Of a stretch of 64,000 nucleotides of DNA, positions 41,624 to 52,092 are shown in pieces. The stretch comes from Tricholoma matsutake. Its lineage: Eukaryota > Basidiomycota > Agaricomycetes > Agaricales > Tricholomataceae. How positions within the stretch are numbered: position 1 is the first letter of the stretch; each line of letters begins with the position of its first letter. The stretch covers positions 2,480,001 through 2,544,000 of the forward strand of contig AP026545.1 of NCBI GenBank assembly GCA_026075535.2, written 5' to 3'. Position numbers and translations under genes: made by a program. The notes below the pieces were generated by a model that was given only the letters and a program-made list of their open reading frames with translations, was not told the origin of the DNA and did no database searches.

Positions 41624-43094
41624 ATTGGTGATCGTACCCGACCTCGGTCGTTTGCTACCCCCAGTCATCCTGTCTAGTGCTCTCCGGAGCGTGGCGCTCC
41701 CAGAGTCGTGATCGAGGCCAGCCTCCGCAGCTGCTGCCAGCACCGAGCCCAGTTGCTCTGCAATGTTCTGCCGTTCCTCAGCAGTAGGTCTCCTGGATCC
41801 CGTCCTGTTCAAAACAATCCGGAATCCTTCAGCATATTCCCCCAAGTCTTTGGCGAAGGTCTGGGGTCCACTCCAGTCATCGCTTGCCATCTCCGTGTCC
41901 TGTATGACATGGTGGGAAGAAGAAACAGCCCCCTCGTCCGCCCACTGCGAGGCAGGTGTCGAGGGAGTAGCAGGTGGTGCAGGAGACGCAGTGGCATCCC
42001 TGGAAGAAAGCGCTGGCACGCTAAATCGCTGTGCTCGTGGTGTGACGATGCCCGCCCCGTATGGGGAGGGAGTTGGAGAACCTCTTTGGGTCCGGTGAGG
42101 ACCCACTGAGGGTGCATTCTGTGAGGATCTGCGGCTCGAACCAAGCCGCAGAGAGTCAATGGGATCATCGCCAGGAGTTCGAGGCGTACCCGATCTAGAG
42201 AGTCCCCCCTCATCCATCGCTTCTCCCGATCTCCCCCCTCTTCTACTAAAAGAATCTGACATGTGTTGGTAAGACGCTGGATAAACCGGATCGCTGGGAT
42301 TGTTGACGGATGGAGCCACAAAAGATGAAAACGGTGTCGACGATGTTTTTGGTGGCTGTGCACGTAGCGGTAAGAAGACAAGAAGCGATGTGCTTGGACA
42401 CAGTGATGGTCCACCTCACTTGCATGGGCTGGTCAATCCTCGTTGTCTGGTGAAAGACGGTTACTCTTCCCGCAAGGGAAGACTTACGGTGAATTGACAC
42501 TGCTTGCACCTGATCTGACTTCGGTTGGATATGTGGCCAGGAGGACCGAAATAGCACCAGACGGCGAACTAATGGCTAGCCTTTGTGGGGGGGGCCCCTC
42601 CCCTACAGATTATTGCCTTTCCTGTCTGAGAGGACAACGCTGGTATGCCCACCATAATGTGGCTTCTGCAAGGGACCTGGTGTGGGATGCGGACATAGGG
42701 AATGCATAGTCTTAGTAGTACCTTGTTTGTATCTTGACCCATGGACTGCGATTGAGCCCCGCATTATAAATTGTTGACCCAAAAAAAAAAAAGAGGCTCT
42801 CCAACCCCCTCCCCCTACGGGGCGGGCATTGTCACACTGTGAGCACAACGATTTAGTGTGCCAGCGCTATCTTCCAGGGATGCTACTGCGTCTCCTGCAC
42901 CTCCTGCTACCCCTTCCACACCTGCTTCGCAGTGGGCTGACAAAGTGGCTGGTAACTCTTCCCCCCATGTCATTCAGGATATGGAGATGGCTAGCGATGA
43001 CTGGAGCGGGCCCCAGACCTTCACCAAAGACTTGGGGGAATACGCTGAAGGATTCCGGATTGTTCTGAACAGGACGGGATCCAGACGACCTACT

Positions 43095-45341
43095 TTTTTT
43101 TTTTTTTGGGTCAAAAATTTATAACGCGGGGCTCGAACGCAGTCCGCGGAGCGGGGTAGAAACTTGGGTACTACTCTATCTACGCGTTCCCCTCACCCAT
43201 CTCCCACCCAGGTCCCCGTTTTAGCCACTTTAGGCGGGCAGTGCCACAGACATTGGCCTCTCAGCCAGGACAGGCAATAATCTGGAGGGGGAGCCCCCCC
43301 TCCCGAAGCTAGCCATTAGGTCGTCAGCTAGTGCGGAACGGTCCCCCAGCCACATATCCAACCGAAGTCAGATCAGGTGCGGCCATGTTAATTCACTGTA
43401 AATTCCCCCTTGCGGGAGGAATAACCATCTGCATGTTCCCAGCCAACAAGGGTTGACCACCCCAGGCGAATGAGGTGGACCATCACTGTGCCTGCGCACG
43501 AGTGACGAAAATGAGGTAGCTGGTTATTCACCTGGTTACTCACCGGAACTACCGTAGGCAGGGGGCCGAGGCCCCCCTCGAGCAAGTGCCAACACAAGCA
43601 CGCGCTCGATGACAACATCCCCCCCGCAGCGGGGAGAAGGTGTAGGGTAACAGCTAAGCGTCATTGTCCCGATAATGGCCACCACTCCTGTGATGGGCGT
43701 ATATATGGAGGGGTGGTACCCCTTTTTAGTAGTGACGCTGCTGTGCTCGAGGACCTCGAGGACGACGGCGACATGCTGGGGACGAGGGTTCCCCAGATTG
43801 AGGCTCTGATTGAGCTGCTAGCATCGCCGCATAGGAAGCTCGAAAGGCTGCCGGAGACATGAGATCGAGAGGTGACGCAGCAGCTGCTAGTTCTGCCGAC
43901 ATCGTCTCAGACAATCGCCATGTGGCTGTGAATAATTCCCAAGCCATCTGACGCCATACGTTCCTCTCCATAAGAGGGATGGCAGACACTCGGACGGTAC
44001 CGACGAAAATCGTCATTGCCTCCAGTAGATGTAGAAAGCCATGAGAGGTGGCTGTTAATTCCGCCCTCTCATCTCTCGACAACGGAGGCTCATCCTCCAC
44101 CAACTCTGGGATGGCGGATGAACCCGGTGAAGTGGGGAGGGGTGGCACAGATTGCTCCTGCTGCCCCTCTGGATAAAGGAGCTCAGCGATGCCGAGCTCC
44201 CGATTGTTGTTGGCCTCGAGCCCAAGCTCGAGAGCCAGATTACTCGTATCGTTGGCCACCTGCTGTGACCACAAGACGCGGTTTATAGTCTCCTGCGAGG
44301 CTAGCTCAGTGAGACCTGGGATGAATTCGACATCTCCGCCGAGGGCAGAGTCATCAACTTCTGATAGGTCGGAGGAGTTGTCCTCCGACCATAGATTGTG
44401 GAGCTGGTTGTCCACATCAGAGTCCCATCCACCCAAAGAGATGTGACCGAACTCTGGGAGATAGTCGTCGTCGAAGTCTGCGACGTCAAAATTGGAGTGT
44501 AAGAGGGGGTCACTGTGCGCCACCCGGTGTTGAATTCGCGCTCTACGGTTCGCAGAGGGCATTGAGGATGATTTAGCAAAGTAGATGATGGTAGAAGTCA
44601 AGATACGTAGCGTGATAACGATAACAGACGGTCCCTTATCTCAATTCCGGATCCACCTGATATAGCCTCCAATCGCTCCGAGGGGACAGACAGGCCACAC
44701 ATCCTGCTGTTGAGTGGGAGAAGATTGAACCCGGGTCATACCACCCCAAAGGAGTGAGCACCGGAGGTGAGAAGTTGGTGGTGAGTAGCAGCCACCAGAG
44801 CGTCGACCTAGCCGTCAGGGGGCACCATCACCCGGCCCCTTTTAACGATGGTGTATTCCAACTGGTAGGCAGTGTAGCATGTCTCTAGTAGTAGAAACTC
44901 ACAAAGCATGGAGGCTGGAAGCCCCCCAGGTGACCAGCAATCCAGTGAGAGTGTCCCTCCTCCTAAGCCAGACCTCCCCCAACTAAATGAATGCGACGAC
45001 ATGGGCGAGCATTGAAGTAGGCATCCCACACCCACTCTGAGACCCCAGAGGGACCCAGACTACTCTTTCATTGACAACACTCACCTAGCCAGGATCCTCG
45101 AAGCCCAGGAGAACGAGACAAATAGCAGACACTGTCAGAAATAGTGCCCGAGGCATCCACAGAGATCGGATGGACGGATCCCTTAGCAAATCAGGCTGCG
45201 CCTGGAGATGCCGAGAGCGTTCGTGATGGTGAAATCCGATCGAAAATTGGACGAGAGTTGCAGTCTCGATGTTGCTACCAACGTTGAGCAGGAGTGTTTA
45301 CCACTGTTTATGGTGGTTGTAACAAGTCAAGGAGCGATGTG
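43095..45341 (-). mobile_element. RP-11: RP2-like retroposon in L6
   Basis: TSD TCCAGACGACCTACT at 43080-43094 and 45342-45356. The tail reads TTTTTGACCC plus poly(A). The 5' end keeps the longer form CATCGCTCC (GGAGCGATG at 45331-45339). Complete leader, ORF and 3' UTR. Confidence 0.93.
43726..44562 (-). CDS. RP protein, RP2-like, 278 aa
   Basis: Start taken at MPSANRRARIQHRVAHSD (44562), the family position; an ATG 13 codons upstream is leader. The N-terminal region is a divergent RP2 (VADFDDDYLPEFGHISLGGW). The core is standard (ELGIAELLYPE, IPELVEDEPPLSRDER, FVGTVRVSAIP, WRQMAWELFTATWRLSE). The last part is closer to RP1 (AAQSEPQSGEPSSPA), so it is another mosaic. Basic end RRRPRGPRAQQRHY. 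Intact. Confidence 0.74.
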   Translation of the reverse strand: MPSANRRARIQHRVAHSDPLLHSNFDVADFDDDYLPEFGHISLGGWDSDVDNQLHNLWSEDNSSDLSEVDDSALGGDVEFIPGLTELASQETINRVLWSQQVANDTSNLALELGLEANNNRELGIAELLYPEGQQEQSVPPLPTSPGSSAIPELVEDEPPLSRDERAELTATSHGFLHLLEAMTIFVGTVRVSAIPLMERNVWRQMAWELFTATWRLSETMSAELAAAASPLDLMSPAAFRASYAAMLAAQSEPQSGEPSSPACRRRPRGPRAQQRHY

Positions 45342-48300
45342 TCCAGACGACCTACTGCTGAGGAATGGCAGCTTATTGCGGAACAACTGGGCTCAGTGCT
45401 GGTAGCAGCTGCCGAGGCTGGTCTCGATTGCAACTCGGGATGCGCTATGCTCTGGGGAGCTATAGATAGGATGGTTGGGGGAAGTAAATGACCTAGGTTG
45501 GGTACTGTCACCAACGATCCCAATGACGTCCCAAGGACGGACTATCTGGAGGGATGGGATGGGCACCACCCCCCCCCTCACAAATCAGCGAGGACTCGAG
45601 GCCCGAAAGGGGCTCGCCCTCTTCCTAAACCCCCAGCAGGGGGTGTCTCTTCATCATGGGGTCAAGGACCTCCTCCCCCTGTGAACTGGTTGACCAGGCC
45701 TTCGGGCAGGGGGACCTTTGCTCAGGTCGCTTGCTTCCCTGGGGGGCGAGCACCTAACACATCCGTGGATGGCCTTGTGCGATTCGCCAAGGCCTTCCCT
45801 GAACTTCCAACCGACAAGCTGGCTGATATACAGCAGCATGTCGGTCCCTCTAAACCGAAGGCTGTGAAGCCATTGCCTACTGTCCATGGACTGTCGAGAC
45901 GACAGGTCCTGGTCCACGTTCGTCCCCCCCTGGGGGTGGAGACGAACCCTGCTGACTTCCTGGACCATGTCTGGGCCACTCTCAGCCTGCACCACTCTAA
46001 ACTAGTGGCCCAGTCCACATCAATGCATGCTGGTAATTTATCAGTAGCCACAGACATTGTTGCCTCCGAGGAGGACCTTCGTTGCTTCAAGGAGGCCGCC
46101 CACAAGGCATTCCCATTCGCATTGCAAGTGGACGCAGCGCTACCCATGTCCACGTCGTACCTTAAATTGGTCGACATGCTATACATCGCTAACGACAAGG
46201 CCCTAACGCCTGATGTCATCATTGCACACTTGGGAAAGTCCGGAATATCGGACCTCACAGTACTACAGGTACCTCCACGGGTGATACACAATTCGAAGAT
46301 GTCGGATACGTGCACCGTCTACCTTAACATCGCTGACTCAGTCAGTGGTGCATGAGCCAAGGCTCTCATCGGTCGTGGCATCTGGTTTGGGCGCTACGTC
46401 GCTTATGTTAGGGCGGCCAGGGCAAACCCTGGCCTGCCTCTTTGCCAACGATGCTGGAAATGGAGCCACCCCACCCCAGCATGCAGAGCTCCACAGACCA
46501 AGTGCCCGGTCTGCGCAGGCCCACACCGTAAGGAGCACCATCGTGCCCTTGCAGGATGTTGTAAGGGAAACGCCAAGGCGAACCCTCCCATCCCAGCCAC
46601 CCCCAAAGGGGCAGCTTGTCCTCACCCAGCTAGGTGTATAAACTGCCGGAAGAATCACACATCCGATGATTGTTGGTGCAACTTTTGGCGACATCGCTTT
46701 GACCGTGAGCGGATCAAAGCTCGCTATGACGAGGTGAGTGCGAGGCGTTACTCTTGCTCCCCTCCTAATCACCATCCTGCAGGATGCGGTGGCCAAACGT
46801 AAATGAGGGACAGACTTAGATCTACTCCGCAATTGCGCATATTTAGTCAGAATGTTAACCGTAATTGGGGATACATTTTTTTTTTCTTTTTTTTTTTGGG
46901 TCAACAATTTATAATGCAGGGCTCGATTGCAGTCTGCGGAGCGGGATACAAACTTGGGTACTACTCTATCTATGCGTTCCCCTCGCCCATCTCCCACCGA
47001 GGTCCCCGTTTTAGCCACTTTAGGTGGGCAGTGCCACAGACGTTGGCCTCTCAGCCAGGAAAGGCAATAATCTGGAGGGGGAACCCCCCTCCCAAAGCTA
47101 GCCATTAGATTGTCAGCTGGTGCGAAGCGGTCCCCCAGCCACATATCCAACCGAAGTCAGATCAGGCGCAGTGGTGTCAATTCACCGTAAATCCCCCCTT
47201 GCGGGAGGAATAACTGTCCGCATACTCCCAGCCAATGAGGATTGACCACCCCAGACGAATGAGGTGGACCATCACCGTGTAATGCACGCGTGACAGTAAT
47301 GTGGCGGCTGGTTGTTCACCTGGTTATTCACCGGAACTGTCGTAGGCAGGGGGCTAAGGCCCCCCTCGAGCAAATGTGCTGCAAGCACATGCACTCGATA
47401 GCAGTTTCCCCCCTGCAGTGGGGAGAACATAAAGGGCAGTGACATTTGTCACCAACCCGACAGCAGCCAGCGGACTGGCGGTGATGGGTGTGGAGTGGAA
47501 TGCCCCACACAAGTAATGGCATGGCCATCTGTGATGATGACAGCACTGTACTGGGAACAAGGGTTCCCCAGATTTTTTTTTTTTTTTTTGATCAGAATTT
47601 ATAACGCGGGGCTCAAACGCAGTCCGCGGAGCAGGGTACAAACTTGGGTACTACTCTATCTACGCGTTCCCCTTGCCCATCTCCTACTCAGGTCCCTGTT
47701 TTAGCCACTTTAGGTGGGCAGTGCCACAGACGTTGGCCTCTCAGCCAGGAAAGGCAATAATCTGGAGGGGGAGCCCCCCCCTCCCGAAGTTAGCCATTAG
47801 ATCGCCCGCTGGAGCAAACGGTCCCCCAGCCACATGTCTGACCGAGGCCAGACCAGGCACAGCAGTGTTAATTCACCGTAAATCCCCCCTTGCGGGAGGA
47901 ATAACCATCTGCGTTTTTCCAGCCAACGAGGATTGACCACCCCAGACAAATGAGGTGGACCATCACTGTGTTGTGCACGAGTGACAGTAACGAGGCAGTT
48001 GGTTGTTCACCTGGTTATTCACCATGACTGCCATAAGTAGGGGGCCAAGGCCCCCCTCGAGCAAATGCACACATGTGCATGCACTCGATGACATCGTCCC
48101 CCCCGCAGTGGGGGGAAGGTATAGGGAAGCAACGCCATGTCACCATCCCGATAGTGGCCACCAGTTACTTGGTGGCCATGAACGTAGAGGGGGATGGACC
48201 CCTGTACTAGTTGCGGCGCTGCTGTCCACGAGGACCTCGAGGACGACGGCGCCGTGCTGGGGACGAGGGTTCCCCAGATTGAGGCTCTGATTGAGCAGTG

Positions 48301-48832
48301 TGCACCACCGCGTAGGAAGCCCAGAAGGCTGCCAGAGACATGAGATCGAGAGGTGTCGGAACGGCTGCTAGTTCCGCCGACATTGTCTCAGACAGTCGCC
48401 AGGTGGTCATGAATAACTCCCAGGCCATTTGGCGCCATGCATTCCTCTCTTCAGGGGGAACAGTGGATGTACGGACGGTACCAATAAACATGGTCATCGC
48501 GTCCAGTTGGTGTAGCATGGCATGAGAGGTGGCTTTGATTTCCAACCTCTCATTCACAGATAACGGCACTTCGTCCTCCACCAACTCAGGGATGGGGGGC
48601 AAAGGTGGTAATGGGGCAGGGGATGCCTCCAGATAGAAGAGCTCGGCCATGCCGAGCTCCTGTGAATACATGTCCTCGCGTTCGAGACTGCGAGTCCATT
48701 GTTTATGTGCGACATGGACGTCCTGCGCCCACAGCACACGGTCTATCGTTTGCCTCGAGGCCAGCTTGGGGCTGCTCTCGGCGTGATTGAGGGCCTCTTG
48801 CATAGCAAGAGAGTCCTCATCATCCTCAGGGT

Positions 48833-50709
48833 AACGCTCCTTGACTTGTTACAACCACTATAAATAGTGGTAAACACCTCTGCTCAACGTTGCCAGCGAC
48901 GTCGACACTTCAATTTACGTCCGATTTTCGATCGGATTTCACCATCACGAACGCTCTCGGCGTCTCCAGGCCTGCCCTGATTTGCTAAGAGATCCGTCCA
49001 TCTGATCCCCGGGGATGCCCCGGTCATTGTTTTTGACAATGGCTGCTATTCGTCTCATTCCCCTGTGCTTCGAGGATCCTGGCTAGGTGAGTGGTGTCTA
49101 TGAAAGAGTAGTCTAGGTCCCTATGGGGGCTTAGAGTGGGTGTGGGATGCCTGCTTCAATGCTCGCCCAAGTCGACGCACTCGTTTAGTTGGGGGAGGTC
49201 TGGCTCAGGGGGAGGGACATCGTTACTGGACTGCTGGTCGTCTCTGGGGCTTCCAACCTCCATGCTATGTGAGTCACTACTACTAGGGACAAGCTACACT
49301 GACTACCTGTTGGAATACACCGTTGCTAAAAGGGGCCGGGTGACGGTGCCCCCTGATAGCTAGGTCGATGCTCTGGTGGCCGCATTTCACCACCGACTCC
49401 TCACCTCCGGTGCTCACTCCTCTGGGGTGTTATGACCCAGGTTCAATCTTCTCCCACCAGGCAACAGGATGCGCGGCCTGTTTGCCCCCTCGGAGCGTTT
49501 GGAGGCTGTATCGGGTGGACCTGGAACTGAGATAAGGGGCCATCTGTTATCGACCTTATGCTACGTACTTTGACTGTTATCGTCATTTACCTTTGCTAAC
49601 TCACTCTCAATGCCCAAACGGCTGAACAGAGACCAAACCACACGCTGGGGCCTTCACGACCCCACCTTGATTACGGGTGACATTGTTGGTGATGATGCCC
49701 AAGACTACGACACCCAGTTCTCACAGAATGAACTGGAGGTAGCAGCTGCCCTAGGCAGTTTGAGATCTGTGGGCCGGGGAGGACCTCCCCGACCCTGACG
49801 ACTACGTGGACTCTCTTGCTAGGCAGGAGGCCCTCACTTACACTGCACGCTGCGTATTTTGATCACTTGCATCATATACCAGTACTAACTTGCTCCTGAT
49901 GCCCAAGCGGACAACCAGAGATGATCGTTCCAACGATCCTATGCCTCCGGCAGCTGTTCCAGCTTCCTGTGTGGCGATGCCAACAGCTCTAACAGAGCTC
50001 CAATCTGGGGAACCCTCGTTCCCAGTACAGTGCTGTCATCATCACAGATGGCCGTGCTGCTACTTGTGTGGGGCATCCTGCTCCACACCCATCACCGCCA
50101 GTCCGCTGGCTGCTATTGGGTTGGTGACAAATGTCGCTACCCTTTACGTTCTCCCCGCTGCAGGGGGGAAATTGCTATCGAGTGCATGTGCTGGCAGTGC
50201 ATTTGCTGGCAGTGCATTTGCTCAAGGGGGGCTTTGGCCCCCTGCTTACGGCAGTTCCGGTGAATAACCAGGTGAACAACCAGCTGCCACATTACTGTTA
50301 CTCGTGCATGACACGGTGATGGTCCACCTCGTTCATCCGGGGTGGTCAATCCTCGTTGGCTGGCAGTATGCGGATGGTTATTTCTCCCGCAAGGGGGGAT
50401 TTACGGTGAATTGACACTGCTGCACCTGATCTGACTTTGGTTGGATATGTGGCTGGGGGACCGCTTCGCACCAGCTGACGATCTAATGGCTAGCTTCGGG
50501 AGGGGGTCTCCCCCTCCAGATTATTGCCTTTCCTGGCTGAGAGGCCAACGTCTGTGGCACTGCCCGCCTAAAGTGGCTAAAACGAGGACCTGGGTAGGAT
50601 ATGGGTGAGGGGAAGCATAGTTATAGTAGTACCCAAGTTTGTATCCTGCTCCGCACACTGCGATCGAGCCCCGCGTTATAAATTGTTGACCCAAAAAAAA
50701 AAAAAAAAA
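48833..50709 (+). mobile_element. RP-14: RP3 retroposon in RP-13
   Basis: TSD TCATCCTCAGGGT at 48820-48832 and 50710-50722; AACG precedes CTCCTTGAC; poly(A) 50693-50709. It is the innermost layer, so the youngest of the three nested RP. Leader and 3' UTR are complete, but the coding part is degenerate and rearranged as in RP-12. Confidence 0.93.
49610..49798 (+). pseudogene. RP3 ORF start remnant with duplicated start region
   Basis: MPKRLNRDQTTRWGLHDPTL, then LEVAAALGSL, shifted and stopped at 49798. From about 49845 a second leader end and ATG occur (MPKRTTRDDRSND at 49899), followed by an out-of-order join to the GEPSFPVQ tail region. This gives at best short peptides. RP3 copies still move, again arguing that the RP protein is not needed in cis. 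Confidence 0.65.
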
Positions 50710-51903
50710 TCATCCTCAGGGTCGGAGAGGTCTTCTCCAGCCCATAGATCTCTAACTGCCCATAGGGCAGTAGCTACATCCGGATCATCTTGATCGTACC
50801 AGGTGTCGTAGTCTTGGACACCATCGTCATAGATGTCACCCGTAATCAGGGAGGGGTCGTGTAGACCCCAGTGTGGTGTTTGGTCTCTGGTTCGCCGTTT
50901 AGGCATAGACAGGAGGTTAGTGCTAGTAGATGATAGTAGAAATCAAGATATGTAGCGTGCCACCGATAACAGTTGGTCCCTTATCTCTATTCCGGGTCCA
51001 CCCGATACTGCCTCTGAACGCTCCAAGGGGGGGACAGGCCACACATCCTGTAACCCGGTGGGAGAAGATTGAACCCAGGTCATAACACCCTAGAAGAGTG
51101 AGCACCGGAGGTAGAGAGTTGGTGGTGAGTAGCGGCCACCAGAGCGTTGACCTAGCCGCCAGGGGGCACCATCGCCCGGCCCCTTTTAACGATGGTGTAT
51201 TCCAACAGGTAGTCAGTGTAGCATGTCTCTAGTAATAGAAACTCACAGAGCATGGAGGCTGGAAGCCTCCCAGACGGCCAGCAGTCCAGTAAGAACGTCC
51301 TTCCCCCTAAGCCAGACCTCCCCCAGCTAAACGAGCGCTTCTACTTGGGCGAGCATTGAAGCAGGCATCCCACACCCACTCTAAGCCCCCATAGGGACCC
51401 AGACTACTCTTTCATAGACATCACTCACCTAGCCAGGATCCTCGAAGCCAAGGGGAACGAGACAGATAGCAGTCACTGTTGGAAACAATGACCGAGACAT
51501 CCCCAGAGATCAGATGGACAGATCTCTTAGTAAATCAGGCCATGCCTGGAGACGCTGAGAGTGTTCGTAATGGTGAGATCCGATCAAAAATCAGATGACA
51601 AATGAAGTGTCGACGTTGCGAGCAACATTGAGCAGAGGTGTTTACCACTGTTTATGGTGGTTGTAACAAGTCAAGGAGCATCCTGAGGGTTCCCCAGATT
51701 GAAGCTCTGCTAGAGCTATTGGCATCGCCACATAGGAAGCTGGGACAGCTGCTGGAGGCGTAGGATCATTGGAACGATCGTCTCTGGTTGTCCGTTTGGG
51801 CATCAGGAGCAAGTTAGTACTGGTATATGATGCTAGTGGTCGAAATACGCAGCATGCAGTGTAAGCAAGGGCCTCCTGCCTAGCAAGAGAGTCCTCATAG
51901 TCG

Positions 51904-52092
51904 TCAGGGTTGGGGAGGTCCTCCCCAGCCCACCGATCTCAAACTGCCTAGGGCAGCTGCTACCTCCAGTTCGTGCTGTGAGAACTGGGTGTCGTAGTCT
52001 TGGGCATCATCACCAACGATGTCACCCGTGATCAAGGTGGGGTCGTGAAGGCCGCAGCGTGTGGTTTGGTCTCTGTTCAGCCATTTGGGCAT
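51904..52092 (-). pseudogene. RP3 ORF start remnant
   Basis: MPKWLNRDQTTRCGLHDPTL, then ITGDIVGDDAQDYDTQFS, then a shift into GSLRSVGWGGPPQP and a stop: 62 codons with the same breakpoints as RP-14. Just downstream (51760-51880) lies a second partial copy of the ORF-start region (start codon context, then CCGTTTGGGCAT on plus). The duplication was therefore present before the RP3 copies dispersed. Confidence 0.65.

Larger units (their letters stand above)
31622..42319 (-). pseudogene. LINE ORF1 of L4
   Basis: Coding pieces are 41639-42319 (N-terminus; possible start MAPSVNNPSDPV at 42319 or MSDSFSRRGGRSGE, equivalent to the L5 start), 34088-35167 (middle and zinc knuckles, CQRCWKWGHPTPAC and CPICAGPHRKEHH) and 31622-31843 (third knuckle to stop). 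RP-10 and L5 interrupt it. Apart from these insertions much of the frame is open. Unlike L5, this copy has no stop upstream of MSDSF, so ORF1 may have a longer N-terminus in some lineages. Confidence 0.8.
23451..42390 (-). mobile_element. LINE copy L4 (reverse), nearly full length, host to four insertions
   Basis: Segments are 23451-25425, 27496-27928, 30153-31843, 34088-35167 and 41639-42390. The true 5' end (CATCGCTTCTTGTCTT on minus) is at 42390. The 3' end stops at CAGTCCGCGGTAGAG, lacking the last ~40 nt and poly(A). It sits in RP-7 with a ~170 nt target deletion and no TSD. Inserted into it are RP-8, RP-9, RP-10 and the full-length LINE L5. A ~277 nt deletion removes part of the endonuclease near 31597. 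Confidence 0.87.
23062..42792 (+). mobile_element. RP-7: 5'-truncated RP4 retroposon split by LINE L4
   Basis: Pieces are 23062-23450 (C-terminal half of the ORF and start of the 3' UTR) and 42391-42780 (end of the 3' UTR), with poly(A) 42781-42792. It matches RP-17 closely. It starts mid-ORF immediately after the RP-5 poly(A). About 170 nt of 3' UTR are missing where L4 sits. LINE ORF1 sequence of L6 follows the poly(A) directly, so no TSD can be assigned. Confidence 0.82.
42793..46802 (+). pseudogene. LINE ORF1 of L6
   Basis: Pieces 42793-43094 and 45357-46802, split by RP-11. Two nonsense codons relative to L5, TGA 45489-45491 and TGA 46353-46355, both replace CGA. The zinc-knuckle region after 46356 is open (CQRCWKWSHPTPAC, CPVCAGPHRKEHH). 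It ends with TAA immediately before the ORF2 ATG at 46803. Confidence 0.85.
48207..50906 (-). pseudogene. RP protein, RP1 type, 269 aa, split by RP-14
   Basis: The N-terminal part is 50723-50906 (MPKRRTRDQTPHWGLHD to LSDPEDD) and the C-terminal part 48207-48832 (DEDSLAMQEALNHAES to GPRGQQRRN). The two total 810 nt, exactly the 269-aa RP1 frame plus stop, with no further lesion. The ORF was intact until RP-14 inserted. Confidence 0.82.
47576..51685 (-). mobile_element. RP-13: RP1 retroposon in RP-12, split by RP-14
   Basis: TSD AGGGTTCCCCAGATT at 47561-47575 and 51686-51700. Own sequence is 47576-48832 and 50723-51685. Tail variant CTGATC plus poly(A), as in RP-9 and RP-15. All parts are complete once RP-14 is removed. 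Confidence 0.92.
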
